Positions 16,189-28,506 of a stretch of DNA of 64,000 nt are shown here, piece by piece. Origin of the DNA: Carnobacterium funditum DSM 5970 (GTDB lineage Bacteria > Bacillota > Bacilli > Lactobacillales > Carnobacteriaceae). The notes beneath the pieces were generated by a model. That model was not told the DNA's origin, did not search any database, and saw nothing but the letters and a program-made list of their open reading frames with translations. Within the stretch, counting starts at the first letter, position 1; each line of letters opens with the position of its first letter. A program made the position numbers and the translations under genes. The DNA lies in NCBI RefSeq assembly GCF_000744185.1, contig NZ_JQLL01000001.1:1178001-1242000 (forward strand), written 5' to 3'.

Positions 16189-17178
16189 TTAGTTCAAGAC
16201 TTTTTCATTCTCCATAAGATACTTAGCTTCAAACTCATCCAGCAGTGAACGGACTTCAGCTGTTGTCTGAGTATCCATCAATTGGACCCTTAGAGCACTT
16301 GCTCCTTTGAATTCGCGAATATAAATTTTAAAGAAACGACGAAGTGGCTTAAAGATACGTGTGTCTTCTTCTGAAAATTGATCGAATAAATCTAAATGGT
16401 TTCTAAACAGATTTAGCAATTCTTTTGGCCCATGTTCTTTAGGTTCTTTTTCAAAAGCAAATGGATTATGGAAAATGCCTCGTCCAATCATCACGCCATC
16501 AATGCCGTATTTTCCAGCCAGTTCCATTCCTGTTTTATAATCAGGAATGTCACCGTTAATGGTTATCAACGTCTGCGGTGCGATTTCATCACGTAGTTTC
16601 TTAATCTCTGGAATGAGTTCCCAGTGAGCATCTACCTTACTCATCTCTCTTTTCGTACGTAAGTGAATAGATAGATTTGCAATATCTTGTTTTAATAAGT
16701 GAGTGAGCCAAGCAGTCCATTCGTCTACACTCGAAGCTCCCAGCCTAGTCTTCACACTTACCGGAAGACCTCCTGCTTTTGCTGCTTGTATCAGTTCAGC
16801 AGCAACTTCTGTGCGAAGAATCAATCCTGATCCTCTACCGTGTTTAAAAACGTTAGGCGCTGGACAGCCCATATTCAAATCAATCCCACGAAAGCCTAGT
16901 TCTGCTATACCAATACTCATCTCTTTAAAGAATTCAGGCTTATCGCCCCAAATATGAGCGACCATTGGCTGTTCGTCTTCTGTAAACGTCAAACGTCCGC
17001 GGACACTTTCTTTGCCATCAGGGTGACAATAACTTTCACTATTCGTAAATTCAGTAAAAAACACATCAGGTTTTGCTGCGTTAGCAACGACATGACGAAA
17101 TACAACATCCGTCACATCTTCCATGGGTGCTAATACAAAAAACGGTCGGGGCAATTCTTGCCAAAAATTATCTTTCAT
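16189..17178 (-). CDS. dus: tRNA-dihydrouridine synthase
   Basis: A 329-residue FMN enzyme that reduces uridine to dihydrouridine in tRNA D-loops. It begins with the TIM-barrel signature [15 protein letters not shown]. The catalytic cysteine lies in [18 protein letters not shown] (about 102-119), with K in SVKTRLG, the Arg/His block LSIHLRTK, and the phosphate-binding end NGDIPDY and [13 protein letters not shown]. The variant resembles the Dus subfamily that carries [10 protein letters not shown]. The ribosome binding site GAAAGGAT lies 6 bases before the ATG. A promoter is visible upstream and a strong terminator follows. Confidence 0.88.
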   Translation of the reverse strand: MKDNFWQELPRPFFVLAPMEDVTDVVFRHVVANAAKPDVFFTEFTNSESYCHPDGKESVRGRLTFTEDEQPMVAHIWGDKPEFFKEMSIGIAELGFRGIDLNMGCPAPNVFKHGRGSGLILRTEVAAELIQAAKAGGLPVSVKTRLGASSVDEWTAWLTHLLKQDIANLSIHLRTKREMSKVDAHWELIPEIKKLRDEIAPQTLITINGDIPDYKTGMELAGKYGIDGVMIGRGIFHNPFAFEKEPKEHGPKELLNLFRNHLDLFDQFSEEDTRIFKPLRRFFKIYIREFKGASALRVQLMDTQTTAEVRSLLDEFEAKYLMENEKVLN

Positions 17179-17566
17179 TTTAAAATCCTTTCGTATAACA
17201 AATGTAAAAAGTAAATTGAACCTACTTCTTCTCTATTGAACTGTTTTTATTTTAATTATTATAACAGAAATATTCGTTTCTCAAAATAAATTGACTATAA
17301 AATTATTTTAGATTTTTTCAACGGTTTTAAAAACACGTAAAGGAATCGTACCAAAGTGTATTTTACTACATTGAACGTCATTATAACAGAATCATGTGAT
17401 TCAATCTATATTTTCACTAAAAAATAAGTTTACTTTTATTGGGGTATTCCTAACTTTTATTTCAATAATTCTCCAATTGATTTTGAATAACTAATTACGA
17501 TTACAATAATACCTATAATACTATTTTGAATACTATTTTAACTTGATCATTTTCTATAGAATCTAT
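17179..17566. other. Intergenic region with the dus promoter and a small palindrome
   Basis: On the minus strand TTTTGA (17281-17286), a 17-base spacer and TATAAT (17258-17263) form the dus promoter. Farther downstream GAATCATGTGATTC (17389-17402) is a 6-2-6 inverted repeat beside another TATAAT, possibly an operator. Nothing else is coding. Confidence 0.5.
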
Positions 17567-19315
17567 CTATTTCACTAAATCTTTTAATTTTATTTTCATA
17601 TTACTAACTCGATTAGTATAAAATTTACTAAAATTTACAAGCTCTAGACTAATATCTTCATCTACAAAAAAGAATTTATTCGATAAACCTTTTTCACTAA
17701 CCCATTCACTAAGTGCTTTATCATTCTTAGATTCATTTTTTTCACTGTTCAGCAACTCTAAATTCCCTATTTTGTTCCAGTTATCACCATTTTCATTAAG
17801 CTCATCATCTGTAAAAATTGTTGCCGCAAATTCAATATTAATAAATTTAGTCTTAGGATGAATATGATCAATATGAAAGTTTTGATTATAATAATCTAAA
17901 TCTGGATAAAATAATGATAATACAAAAGCAGCATTCTCTGAACCGCATTTCGACTCAAAAAGACCATCAATAAATTCATCATCAAACGAATAATTTTTTG
18001 CGGGATTTCTTTTAGCCGATTCCATAATTTGTTTCAATGGGAAACTAGCATTGCTTTCTGCATTAATAACTTTCTTAATATCTAAAAGGACTGTATCTGA
18101 TTGACCACCAAAAATCCGTTTAAGGAATACTAAAGTTAGCCATTTCTTTATTTTTCTATGGTCTGAATCATCATCTTTTGATTCAAAAAATATATTCTTG
18201 ATAATCATCTCTTCTTTATTATTCTTATATACCCAAGCAATAATAGGAATCGCTGCATTTTTTGCAGGAAATGTTTTATTATTAAATCCTAATCTATAAA
18301 ACAATTCAAAAGTATTTAATATTGATTTCCTAATTCTTCCCCAATTATCTATAATACTTTTAACAGTAGCGTTATCAAAATTCTTCACGCGATTTTTAAT
18401 ATCATCTGAATAAAGGATTAATGTAGTCTTTAATATCAAATCTGTATTAATTGAAAAATCGCCAAATTGATTAACATCTTTTATTAAATCATCGAATTTT
18501 TCTCTCGCATCTAACCAGTTTGCAGTAAGAACAGACATTAATAAATCAGAAAAAGTTAGTTTTGTTCCACCATCATTAGTTCTTATGAAAATATCTAAAA
18601 CTTTATCTGGATTTTGCTCGTCTTCAACGAAATAATTCAATAACTTATCTTTATTAATTACTGTAGAAAGTAAATCTAGTGCATCTTGAGCATATTCATT
18701 TTCATCTAATCCTGATTTTTGTAAAAATATATACTGATCTTTTGGTTTTTCCATAGTTAGAATATTTCCAACTTCATACCAATATTTATCTTTTTGAGAA
18801 TTTTCATTTTGTGCTTTTTCCTCTTTTAAAAATTTAAATTCATACTTCTTATCAATTTCAGTATCTGACTCGTACTTACTTTTGATATTTAAATATAGTT
18901 TCATTGGCGGAAAATTATCTTCAGTATAATTCAAATGTTTATGGGGTAGTTTCAAAGCATACGTTCCTTTAAGCCCTATATATAAACTATTTAAACGTTG
19001 CTGTCCATCAATTACCGCATAAAAAGTTTCATTCTTGCCTCTGGTATTCAATGCCTCATTCATCTCACCATATTTTTGTATATACCTTCTCAAAAAAGAA
19101 TAAAACTTATAATTATTCTTTATATTCTCAGAATTTATTTCCCATAACATAAGTGAATTAATAGGATAGTTTCTCATAACACTATCAAATAATAGTTCAA
19201 TCTGATTTGTTGACCACACAAATTTCCTTTGAATGGCAGGTAGTAAGAACTTATTTGAGTCAATACTATCAATTGCTTCTTTGATTGTTATTTCTGGCTG
19301 AAAACCTCTACTCAT
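17567..19315 (-). CDS. DUF262/DUF1524 protein, GmrSD-like putative defence nuclease
   Basis: A 582-residue protein. The N-terminal DUF262 (ParB-like NTPase fold) shows ITIKEAIDSID, LPAIQRKFVWS and the signature VIDGQQRLNSLY (about 104-115), then FIRTNDGGTKLTFSDLLMS (about 244-262). The C-terminal DUF1524 HNH-type nuclease shows HIDHIHPKTKF (about 490-500) and KIGNLELLNSEKNESK (about 520-535). Both halves are present in one chain, as in single-chain GmrSD-like type IV restriction enzymes and related phage-defence proteins. I chose ATG 19315, 5 bases after GAGGAGGAA; the frame is open 5 codons further. It is the third gene of a cassette with a tiny zinc-ribbon-like protein and an unknown 337-residue protein. 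Confidence 0.8.
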   Translation of the reverse strand: MSRGFQPEITIKEAIDSIDSNKFLLPAIQRKFVWSTNQIELLFDSVMRNYPINSLMLWEINSENIKNNYKFYSFLRRYIQKYGEMNEALNTRGKNETFYAVIDGQQRLNSLYIGLKGTYALKLPHKHLNYTEDNFPPMKLYLNIKSKYESDTEIDKKYEFKFLKEEKAQNENSQKDKYWYEVGNILTMEKPKDQYIFLQKSGLDENEYAQDALDLLSTVINKDKLLNYFVEDEQNPDKVLDIFIRTNDGGTKLTFSDLLMSVLTANWLDAREKFDDLIKDVNQFGDFSINTDLILKTTLILYSDDIKNRVKNFDNATVKSIIDNWGRIRKSILNTFELFYRLGFNNKTFPAKNAAIPIIAWVYKNNKEEMIIKNIFFESKDDDSDHRKIKKWLTLVFLKRIFGGQSDTVLLDIKKVINAESNASFPLKQIMESAKRNPAKNYSFDDEFIDGLFESKCGSENAAFVLSLFYPDLDYYNQNFHIDHIHPKTKFINIEFAATIFTDDELNENGDNWNKIGNLELLNSEKNESKNDKALSEWVSEKGLSNKFFFVDEDISLELVNFSKFYTNRVSNMKIKLKDLVK

Positions 19316-19359
19316 TGTATTCCTCCTCATAAATCGTTAACAGTCGAACATTATTCAGT

Positions 19360-19554
19360 CTAAAACTTTTTCTTTAAAAGTTTTTCCGCAGTGACTGTTA
19401 CAGCCAATCCACCTAATGCAAGAATTCCTTTACCTGCTTTACTACTGTATTCTTTAATTTCTCGCTTATGTTGTAAACAAAATAGTGCATTATTTTTATA
19501 CACTTCCTTACTGCACTTCGGTATTTTACATTTCTTTATTTTCGATTCTCTCAC
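19360..19554 (-). CDS. Small Cys-rich (zinc-binding-like) protein of the DUF262 cassette
   Basis: About 64 residues. The first half carries C-x4-C-x10-C-x2-H (KCKIPKCSKEVYKNNALFCLQH), a likely zinc site. The second half is a glycine/alanine-rich hydrophobic stretch (ILALGGLAVTV) followed by a basic end. The better start is the GTG at 19554, six bases after TAGGTGAG; a GTG at 19563 is also open. It overlaps the end of the upstream gene by about 29 bases and lies 44 bases before the DUF262 gene, so the three form one transcript. Its function is unknown. It may act as an adaptor or small effector. Confidence 0.55.
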   Translation of the reverse strand: MRESKIKKCKIPKCSKEVYKNNALFCLQHKREIKEYSSKAGKGILALGGLAVTVTAEKLLKKKF

Positions 19555-20539
19555 GACTCTCACCTACTATCCTTTTTGTTTTAGATTCCTCCATTAAGTT
19601 GTATATCTTACTTGTAATATTTTTTGTTAATTCTACAAATCGACCATTATTGCCTTCGTAAGCATTATCAATTAACCATGCTACAGATCTTTCATCGTTT
19701 GTAGATTGTAATAATACTTGTTCAATAAATGAATTATAATTTCCAAGTGTTGCCATCAGAGACTGCTCTTCTCCCAATGCTGTGTAAGCGACTAAGTTAA
19801 GTTGTACAGTTGAATTTAAATACCCCATGGAATTTTGTAAAATATTTTCAATTCTCTTAGCATCTTTTCTCTTTGTTTTTATATCAATGAATTCAAGTGC
19901 ATCTTGGTGCAAAGATAACATTAACTTTCCAATAGTATCATTATTAACTTTTACTGCACTTATTAACAGTTCTTTTTTTATCTCTTCATCGTTTGAAGAT
20001 AAAGCTTCAATTACTAATTGTCTAGCGCTAAAAAAGCCAGCATATCGATCATTATATTGACCTTGCTCCACGCGTTGGACTAAATGATTTAACTTTTCAA
20101 TTTGTTCAGAAATTGATGCTAACTGTCCTTGGATAGCTGATAATTCGGGTAATGTTCCTAAGCCCTTAGCTATTTCTTTATCAAGAGTAAGGAAACTTTT
20201 ATTTTTACCCGTTACAGAATCTCTTATTACTGCGTAGGTTTCCCCTGTTTTTTTCCGAATACCAAGTACCCATTCTCCAGAATCAAGTTTTTCTTTTGCA
20301 TAATCGGATATATTTGCGACATACTTTGTTTCTCCTTGATGTGCTAATTTGTCAATGAGGGTTACTTTAGATATATTAGAATAGATACTTTTTTTCATTT
20401 TTTCAACTACTGATAAAGAAGCATATTCTTGAAGAGACTGTAATGAATATGAGTTGAAATCATAATTGTATAGAGCGCTATCAGTCACATCTATGGTTAA
20501 ACCAGTTTCGTTTGGTAATTCGATAAGATAGTCTTTCAT
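19526..20539 (-). CDS. Unknown protein, first gene of the DUF262 cassette
   Basis: A 337-residue protein of no family I recognise. Residues 1-125 are mixed alpha/beta, with a beta-like block GEWVLGIRKKTGETYAVIRD at about 88-107. Residues 135-160 form a short coiled coil (LSAIQGQLASISEQIEKLNH, then LVQRVEQ). Residues 165-337 look all-helical. There is no signal peptide or membrane segment. GTAGGAGGT precedes the ATG at 20539. It opens the three-gene unit and could be the sensor or regulator of the nuclease. That role is inference from position only. Confidence 0.7.
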   Translation of the reverse strand: MKDYLIELPNETGLTIDVTDSALYNYDFNSYSLQSLQEYASLSVVEKMKKSIYSNISKVTLIDKLAHQGETKYVANISDYAKEKLDSGEWVLGIRKKTGETYAVIRDSVTGKNKSFLTLDKEIAKGLGTLPELSAIQGQLASISEQIEKLNHLVQRVEQGQYNDRYAGFFSARQLVIEALSSNDEEIKKELLISAVKVNNDTIGKLMLSLHQDALEFIDIKTKRKDAKRIENILQNSMGYLNSTVQLNLVAYTALGEEQSLMATLGNYNSFIEQVLLQSTNDERSVAWLIDNAYEGNNGRFVELTKNITSKIYNLMEESKTKRIVGESRERIENKEM

Positions 20540-20572
20540 GCGACTATTACCTCCTACTCATTTTCATTAAAT

Positions 20573-20600
20573 ATTATACCATGAATCTTAATTTTCGAAA
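20573..20600 (-). promoter_or_regulatory. Promoter of the DUF262 cassette
   Basis: Minus-strand -10 TATAAT (20573-20578) with a weak -35 TTTCGA 16 bases upstream (20595-20600). It lies about 35 bases before the first gene's start. No other promoter is seen inside the cassette. Confidence 0.5.
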
Positions 20601-20651
20601 TTACTTAATCATACAAGATTAAATAATGTTTAAACATCATTATTTAATAAA

Positions 20652-20693
20652 AAAACGTTAAAAGCATCGATATACAATACTTTTAACGTTTAT
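20652..20693 (-). terminator. Terminator of the suf operon
   Basis: AAACGTTAAAAG and CTTTTAACGTTT form a 12-bp stem six bases past the sufB stop, followed on the minus strand by a T-run. A second palindrome, AAATAATG/CATTATTT, lies beyond it at 20620-20646. Confidence 0.85.
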
Positions 20694-20698
20694 ATTTG

Positions 20699-22093
20699 TT
20701 ACCCCACAGACCCTTCCATCTCATAAGCAATCAATCGATTCAATTCTACTGCGTATTCCATTGGCAATTCTTTAGAGAACGGTTCAACAAAGCCCATGAT
20801 GATCATTTCTGTAGCTCGTTCTTCGGTTAAGCCACGACTCATCAAGTAATACAATTGTTCTTCTGATATTTTAGATACTTTAGCTTCATGTTCTAATGAC
20901 ACATTGCCGTTGTGGATTTCATTGTAGGGAATCGTATCTGATTTAGACAAATCATCCATAATGATCGTATCGCATTCGATATGAGATATCGATCCACCTG
21001 AATTCTTCCCAAAAATCACTTGACCACGATAGTTTACTTCGCCACCATCGTGCGCAATGGATTTCGAGACAATTGAACTAGACGTATTAGGTGCATTGTG
21101 AATCATTTTTGCACCGGTGTCTTGGTTTTGCCCAGCTCCAGCCATTGCGATCGACAACATCGTACCACGTGCGCCATTCCCATTCAGGAAAACACTTGGG
21201 TATTTCATGGTTGTTTTCGCACCTAAGTTGCCATCAATCCATTCCATCGTACCGCCTGCATCGACGGTTGCTCTCTTCGTCACTAAATTGTAAACATTAT
21301 CCGACCAGTTTTGAATGGTCGTATAGCGACAATACGCATCTTTTTTAACGACAATTTCAACGACTGCTGCGTGTAAACTACTGGATGAAAAAGTTGGGGC
21401 AGTACAGCCTTCAACGTAATGAATGCTCGCTCCTTCATCGACAACTATTAATGTCCGTTCGAATTGACCCATCGCTTCATCGTTAATTCTAAAGTACATT
21501 TGTAACGGCACATCACAACGCACGCCTTTTGGCACATAAATAAACGTACCGCCTGACCAAGTCGCTGAGTTTAACGCCGCTAACTTGTTGTCTGTTGGTG
21601 GCACAACCGTTGCAAAGTGTTCTTTGAAAATCTCTGGGTATTCTTTCAAAGCGGAATCTGTGTCTGTAAAGACAATCCCCATCTTTTCGAACTCTTCTTT
21701 CATGTTGTGGTACACCACTTCAGATTCAAACTGTGCACCAGCTCCGGCTAGATATTTGCGTTCCGCCTCAGGAATACCCAGTCGTTCAAAGGTTTCTTTG
21801 ATTTTTTCAGGTACATCTTCCCAATCACGTTCTGGTTTATTGCTTGATTTCTTGTAGTAGGTAATATTATCAAAGTCAATACCGGATAAATCAGCACCCC
21901 AAGTTGGCATGGTTTGGCTTTGGTAACGTTGAAAAGACTTTAATCGAAAATCAAGCATCCATTCTGGCTCTTCCTTACGAGCAGAGATGTCTCGAATGAT
22001 GGCTTCTGAAATGCCTTTTCCAGTTGTATAAACCGACTCGACATCATCATGAAAACCGTATTGGTACTCTTGCGATTCTGGTACTTTACTCAT
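20699..22093 (-). CDS. sufB: Fe-S cluster assembly protein SufB
   Basis: A 464-residue SufB, scaffold subunit of the SufBCD complex on which Fe-S clusters form. The family signature is clear: [16 protein letters not shown] (about 172-187), HYVEGCTAP (about 221-229, with the conserved Cys), [26 protein letters not shown], and [20 protein letters not shown] (about 402-421). The start is the ATG at 22093 with AAGGGGTG upstream; a TTG directly before it is less likely. It is the last gene of sufCDSUB, the standard Firmicutes order, followed by the operon terminator. Confidence 0.96.
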   Translation of the reverse strand: MSKVPESQEYQYGFHDDVESVYTTGKGISEAIIRDISARKEEPEWMLDFRLKSFQRYQSQTMPTWGADLSGIDFDNITYYKKSSNKPERDWEDVPEKIKETFERLGIPEAERKYLAGAGAQFESEVVYHNMKEEFEKMGIVFTDTDSALKEYPEIFKEHFATVVPPTDNKLAALNSATWSGGTFIYVPKGVRCDVPLQMYFRINDEAMGQFERTLIVVDEGASIHYVEGCTAPTFSSSSLHAAVVEIVVKKDAYCRYTTIQNWSDNVYNLVTKRATVDAGGTMEWIDGNLGAKTTMKYPSVFLNGNGARGTMLSIAMAGAGQNQDTGAKMIHNAPNTSSSIVSKSIAHDGGEVNYRGQVIFGKNSGGSISHIECDTIIMDDLSKSDTIPYNEIHNGNVSLEHEAKVSKISEEQLYYLMSRGLTEERATEMIIMGFVEPFSKELPMEYAVELNRLIAYEMEGSVG

Positions 22094-22120
22094 CAATCAG
22101 CACCCCTTTCTTTTTCCTTT

Positions 22121-25087
<2,967 letters not shown>

Positions 25088-25100
25088 CTTGCTCCCCTCC

Positions 25101-25874
25101 TTAGTCTTCATCTAAATCAAACTCGATACCCAATTCATCCCGAATACCTTTGTAGCCTTCTGCTTCTAAACGCTTCGCCAGTTCAGCTCCACCCGTTTTT
25201 ACAATGATTCCATTCATCATCACGTGAACCACATCTGGTGTCACATAATTTAATAAGCGTTGGTAATGCGTAATAATGAGTGCGCCAAATGATTCGCCGC
25301 GCATCGCATTAATGCCTTTAGACACCACTTTTAACGCATCGATATCTAATCCTGAATCGATTTCATCCAAAATTGCAAAAGTCGGCTCAATCATCATCAT
25401 CTGCAAAATTTCATTGCGCTTTTTTTCTCCACCAGAAAAGCCTTCATTTAAATAACGTTCTGCCATTTCTTCAGACATATCTAATAACTCCATTTTTTCA
25501 TCCATCTTACGAATAAACTGCATCACGGGAATCTTGTTGTCATCCTCACGACGGGCATTAATCGCAGCTCTCATAAATTCTGCATTCGTAATACCAGCAA
25601 TTTCGCTTGGGTATTGCACCCCTAAAAATAAACCAGCACGTGCCCGCTCATCAACAGCCATTTCTAATACATTTTCACCATCTAGTGAAATCTCACCTTG
25701 GGTTATAGTAAAACTAGGATGTCCCATAATTGCGGCAGCTAATGTTGATTTACCGGTTCCATTAGGCCCCATAATTGCGTGAATTTCATTTGTTTTCACC
25801 GTCAAATCAACGCCTTTTAAAATTTCTTTCTCTTCAATGGAAACATGTAAATTTTTAATTTCTAAAACAGCCAT
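25101..25874 (-). CDS. sufC: Fe-S assembly ATPase SufC
   Basis: A 257-residue ABC-type ATPase that drives the SufBD scaffold. Walker A is GPNGTGKST (about 36-44), the signature is FSGGEKKRNEILQ (about 146-158) and Walker B is FAILDEIDSGLD (about 167-178). EIDSGLD is typical of SufC. The ATG at 25874 follows AAAGGAGT by 7 bases. It heads sufCDSUB, with a promoter about 60 bases upstream. metNIQ and gcvH lie nearby as in Bacillus subtilis. Confidence 0.95.
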   Translation of the reverse strand: MAVLEIKNLHVSIEEKEILKGVDLTVKTNEIHAIMGPNGTGKSTLAAAIMGHPSFTITQGEISLDGENVLEMAVDERARAGLFLGVQYPSEIAGITNAEFMRAAINARREDDNKIPVMQFIRKMDEKMELLDMSEEMAERYLNEGFSGGEKKRNEILQMMMIEPTFAILDEIDSGLDIDALKVVSKGINAMRGESFGALIITHYQRLLNYVTPDVVHVMMNGIIVKTGGAELAKRLEAEGYKGIRDELGIEFDLDED

Positions 25875-25935
25875 TATCAAAACTCCTTTTTATTTCGCTT
25901 TATTTTTACCTATCTTCTTTATTCCATTCTACTCC

Positions 25936-25964
25936 ATTTTATCTGAACTAGTATCCATACGCAA
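25936..25964 (-). promoter_or_regulatory. suf operon promoter
   Basis: Minus-strand -35 TTGCGT (25959-25964), 17-base spacer, and -10 TAAAAT (25936-25941), leaving a leader of about 55 bases before sufC. No operator is obvious. Confidence 0.6.
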
Positions 25965-26097
25965 TAAAGTTACTATCAAACAACTTACTTTTTCTAGTTA
26001 AATAAGGTAAACTAGGTAAGTAACCGCTGAAAAATTGCGCAACGTCTTAAGAAACACTAACAAATACTATAGTTAAATTAGAAAGTAGGATAGATAG

Positions 26098-26826
26098 ATG
26101 AGTAAACCAATTATTGGTATTCCGGGAAACATTTTACGTGGTGTTAACGAAACAAACGGAGTCACCATCACATACACACCACAAGGTTTCATCGACGGCA
26201 TTCAAGCCGCAAAAGGCGTACCTGTTATTTTTCCAATTAGCCCAACAGAAGACGCTTCTTATTATGTTGACCAAATTGATGGATTGTTATTAGCTGGAGG
26301 ACAAGATATTTCTCCTTTATTATTTGGCGAAGAGCCTCATTTGAAATTAGAGGCCACTGAGCCCGCCCGCGATGCATTCGAAATGGCGCTAATAAAAGAA
26401 ACCTTAGCTCAGCATAAACCGATTTTAGCAATTTGTCGCGGTATGCACCTATTGAATGTCATGTATGGCGGAACTCTTTACCAAGCTCTTTCTGATTATA
26501 AGGAACTAACCGTGCAACACATTCAGCAAACTTATTTCAATACAGGCTCTCATACCATTACCCTAGATACCGAAAGTCAATTGGGGACTATTTTTGGGGC
26601 AACTTATTTAGTAAACTCTTATCACCACCAAGCTATTAAAGAATTGGCTGACTCGTTTAAAGCCGTTGCTTGGAGCAAAGATAACCTGGTTGAAGGGTTT
26701 GAATCGACTGATTCTGAGCAAAGCATCATCGCCGTCCAATGGCATCCAGAATTAATGTTAAAAGAAGACCTCAAGATGCAGCGCTTGTTTACAGATTTTG
26801 TTAAACGTGCTTCAGTTGCTTATTAA
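26098..26826 (+). CDS. Peptidase C26 / gamma-glutamyl-GABA hydrolase-like class I amidotransferase
   Basis: A 242-residue member of the peptidase C26 (PuuD-like) group, which cleaves gamma-glutamyl bonds. The nucleophile elbow is AICRGMHLLNV (Cys about 113), the catalytic His/Glu are in VQWHPELM (about 219-226), and GLLLAGGQDISPLLFGEEP is typical of the family. AGTAGGAT precedes the ATG. It is transcribed alone, opposite to the neighbouring suf and met operons, and ends in its own terminator. The substrate is not certain; glutamyl-amine or folate-type glutamate chains are possible. Confidence 0.82.
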   Translation: MSKPIIGIPGNILRGVNETNGVTITYTPQGFIDGIQAAKGVPVIFPISPTEDASYYVDQIDGLLLAGGQDISPLLFGEEPHLKLEATEPARDAFEMALIKETLAQHKPILAICRGMHLLNVMYGGTLYQALSDYKELTVQHIQQTYFNTGSHTITLDTESQLGTIFGATYLVNSYHHQAIKELADSFKAVAWSKDNLVEGFESTDSEQSIIAVQWHPELMLKEDLKMQRLFTDFVKRASVAY

Positions 26827-26845
26827 TAGATAGATATATTAAGAG

Positions 26846-26887
26846 AAAATAGGCCAGCTAAACGAACTGTTTAGCTGGCCTATTTTT
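26846..26887. terminator. Bidirectional terminator between the C26 peptidase gene and metQ
   Basis: AAATAGGCCAGCTAAA and TTTAGCTGGCCTATTT form a 16-bp perfect stem with a 7-base loop between two convergent genes. Confidence 0.9.
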
Positions 26888-26908
26888 AGATTTAAAAACT
26901 TCTATGGT

Positions 26909-27736
26909 TTAATCTTTAACTGGTACTACTGCGCCATCCCATTCTTCCATGATGTAGTCTTGAACTTCTTTTGATTTCAACACTTCAATTAATTTTAGAA
27001 TAGCTGGGTCTTTAGCATCTTCTGAACGAACAGCTACGATATTAGCGTATGGCGAACTTGTACTTTCCAATGCAATCGAATCTTCAAGGGGGTTAATATC
27101 TTGATCTACTGCAAAATTAGAATTAATCGCTACTAAATCACCTTCCTCTTGTTGGTACAATGTTGTCATTAAAGCTGGATCGTTTTCGTATTCAAATTCT
27201 AAGTTCTTTGGATTTTCATCTATATCATCAAAAGTGGCAGTTGTTGGTTCAACGCCTTCTTTTAACGTAACTAGACCTTCATCTGCTAAGATGCTAATAA
27301 TGCGACCCCAGTCTGATTGGCTATTGCTCACTAAAACAGTTGCACCATCTTTTAAATCTGATAAGTTTTCGTATTTTTTAGAATACAAGCCAAGTGGTTC
27401 GATATGGATTGCACCAGCATTGACGAAGTCAAAATCATTTTCATTAACTGCGCTATTAAAGAAAGGAATATGTTGGAAATAGTTCGCATCTAAGTCGCCT
27501 TCATCTAAAGCTACGTTCGGAACAACATAGTCATTATAAGTAGTAATATCTAATTTTACGCCTTCTTTTTCAAGAAGTGGTTTAGTAAATTCCAATATCT
27601 CTGCATGTGGTACGTTGCTAGCACCAATTTTTATAGTCGTTTCATCGCTTTCATTTGCTGAATCGTTCCCACAAGCTGCCAGTGTTAAAGATAATCCTAA
27701 AGTTAAAATTGCTCCAAATAATAATGATTTTTTCAT
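26909..27736 (-). CDS. metQ: Methionine ABC transporter substrate-binding lipoprotein MetQ
   Basis: A 275-residue NlpA-family lipoprotein that captures D/L-methionine outside the membrane. It has a signal peptide ending in the lipobox LAAC (Cys about 22). Family blocks: KIGASNVPHAEIL (about 36-48), DYVVPN, LDANYFQHIPF, VEPLGLYS-type (IEPLGLYS) and PSNSQSDWGR-type (VSNSQSDWGR). It is the third gene of metNIQ, with a 65-base gap after metI that may carry a processing site. Confidence 0.93.
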   Translation of the reverse strand: MKKSLLFGAILTLGLSLTLAACGNDSANESDETTIKIGASNVPHAEILEFTKPLLEKEGVKLDITTYNDYVVPNVALDEGDLDANYFQHIPFFNSAVNENDFDFVNAGAIHIEPLGLYSKKYENLSDLKDGATVLVSNSQSDWGRIISILADEGLVTLKEGVEPTTATFDDIDENPKNLEFEYENDPALMTTLYQQEEGDLVAINSNFAVDQDINPLEDSIALESTSSPYANIVAVRSEDAKDPAILKLIEVLKSKEVQDYIMEEWDGAVVPVKD

Positions 27737-27801
27737 CGTCTTTCTCCCCTTTTTCTTTTCAATTTTTTATAAATCTTAATCCATTACTGATTACTATGTG
27801 T

Positions 27802-28506
27802 TTAACGTTTATCAATTCGTTTAACAGCAGTATCTCCAACAAATTGGATAGTGAAAACTAAAACCAAGATAATCAATGTCGCTACTAACGTTACAGCGGG
27901 TTGATTTCTTTGGAAGCCATCTAAGTAAGCAAGATTTCCTAATCCACCAGCGCCAATAACTCCGGCCATAGCGGTATAACCAACTAATGAAATTGTTGTA
28001 ACGGTTAAACCAGAAACAATGGCCGGTAAACTTTCTGGGATGAGAACTTTATAAATAATGTCCCATTTACTAGCTCCCATTGCTTCAGCCGCTTCAATAA
28101 CGCCTTTATCGATTTCGCGAAACCCGATTTCAACTAAGCGTCCATAGAAAGGAGCTGAAGAAATAATCAAAGCTGGTAACGCAGCTAATGGTCCAATAAT
28201 TGATCCAACTAACGTTTTTGTGAATGGCATGATTAAAACGATTAAGATAATAAACGGTACTGAACGAAATACGTTCACGAAGAATGCTACGACACTATAC
28301 AGCACTTTAGCACCAGGTGTTTCTTTTCCATTTGTTTCATACAATAAAAGACCAAGTAAGAGTCCAAATAAAAAGACAATAATGACTGAACCAGCGGTCA
28401 TTCCTAACGTTTGCACTGTAGCTTTTTGCATTTTTTCTAAATCGATTTCTGAAAAATCAAAATATTGAGTAATCAGATTAGCACCTAGTTTAAGATTCGA
28501 CAACAT
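27802..28506 (-). CDS. metI: Methionine ABC transporter permease MetI
   Basis: A 234-residue permease with five helices. The EAA loop EAAEAMGASKWDIIYKVLIP (about 140-159) contacts MetN, and the conserved VNVFRSVPFIIL and GYTAMAGVIGAGGLG are typical of MetI. I chose the ATG at 28506, 7 bases after AGAGGTGA; a TTG two codons earlier is also open. It overlaps the metN stop by 17 bases, so it is translationally coupled to metN. Confidence 0.93.
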   Translation of the reverse strand: MLSNLKLGANLITQYFDFSEIDLEKMQKATVQTLGMTAGSVIIVFLFGLLLGLLLYETNGKETPGAKVLYSVVAFFVNVFRSVPFIILIVLIMPFTKTLVGSIIGPLAALPALIISSAPFYGRLVEIGFREIDKGVIEAAEAMGASKWDIIYKVLIPESLPAIVSGLTVTTISLVGYTAMAGVIGAGGLGNLAYLDGFQRNQPAVTLVATLIILVLVFTIQFVGDTAVKRIDKR

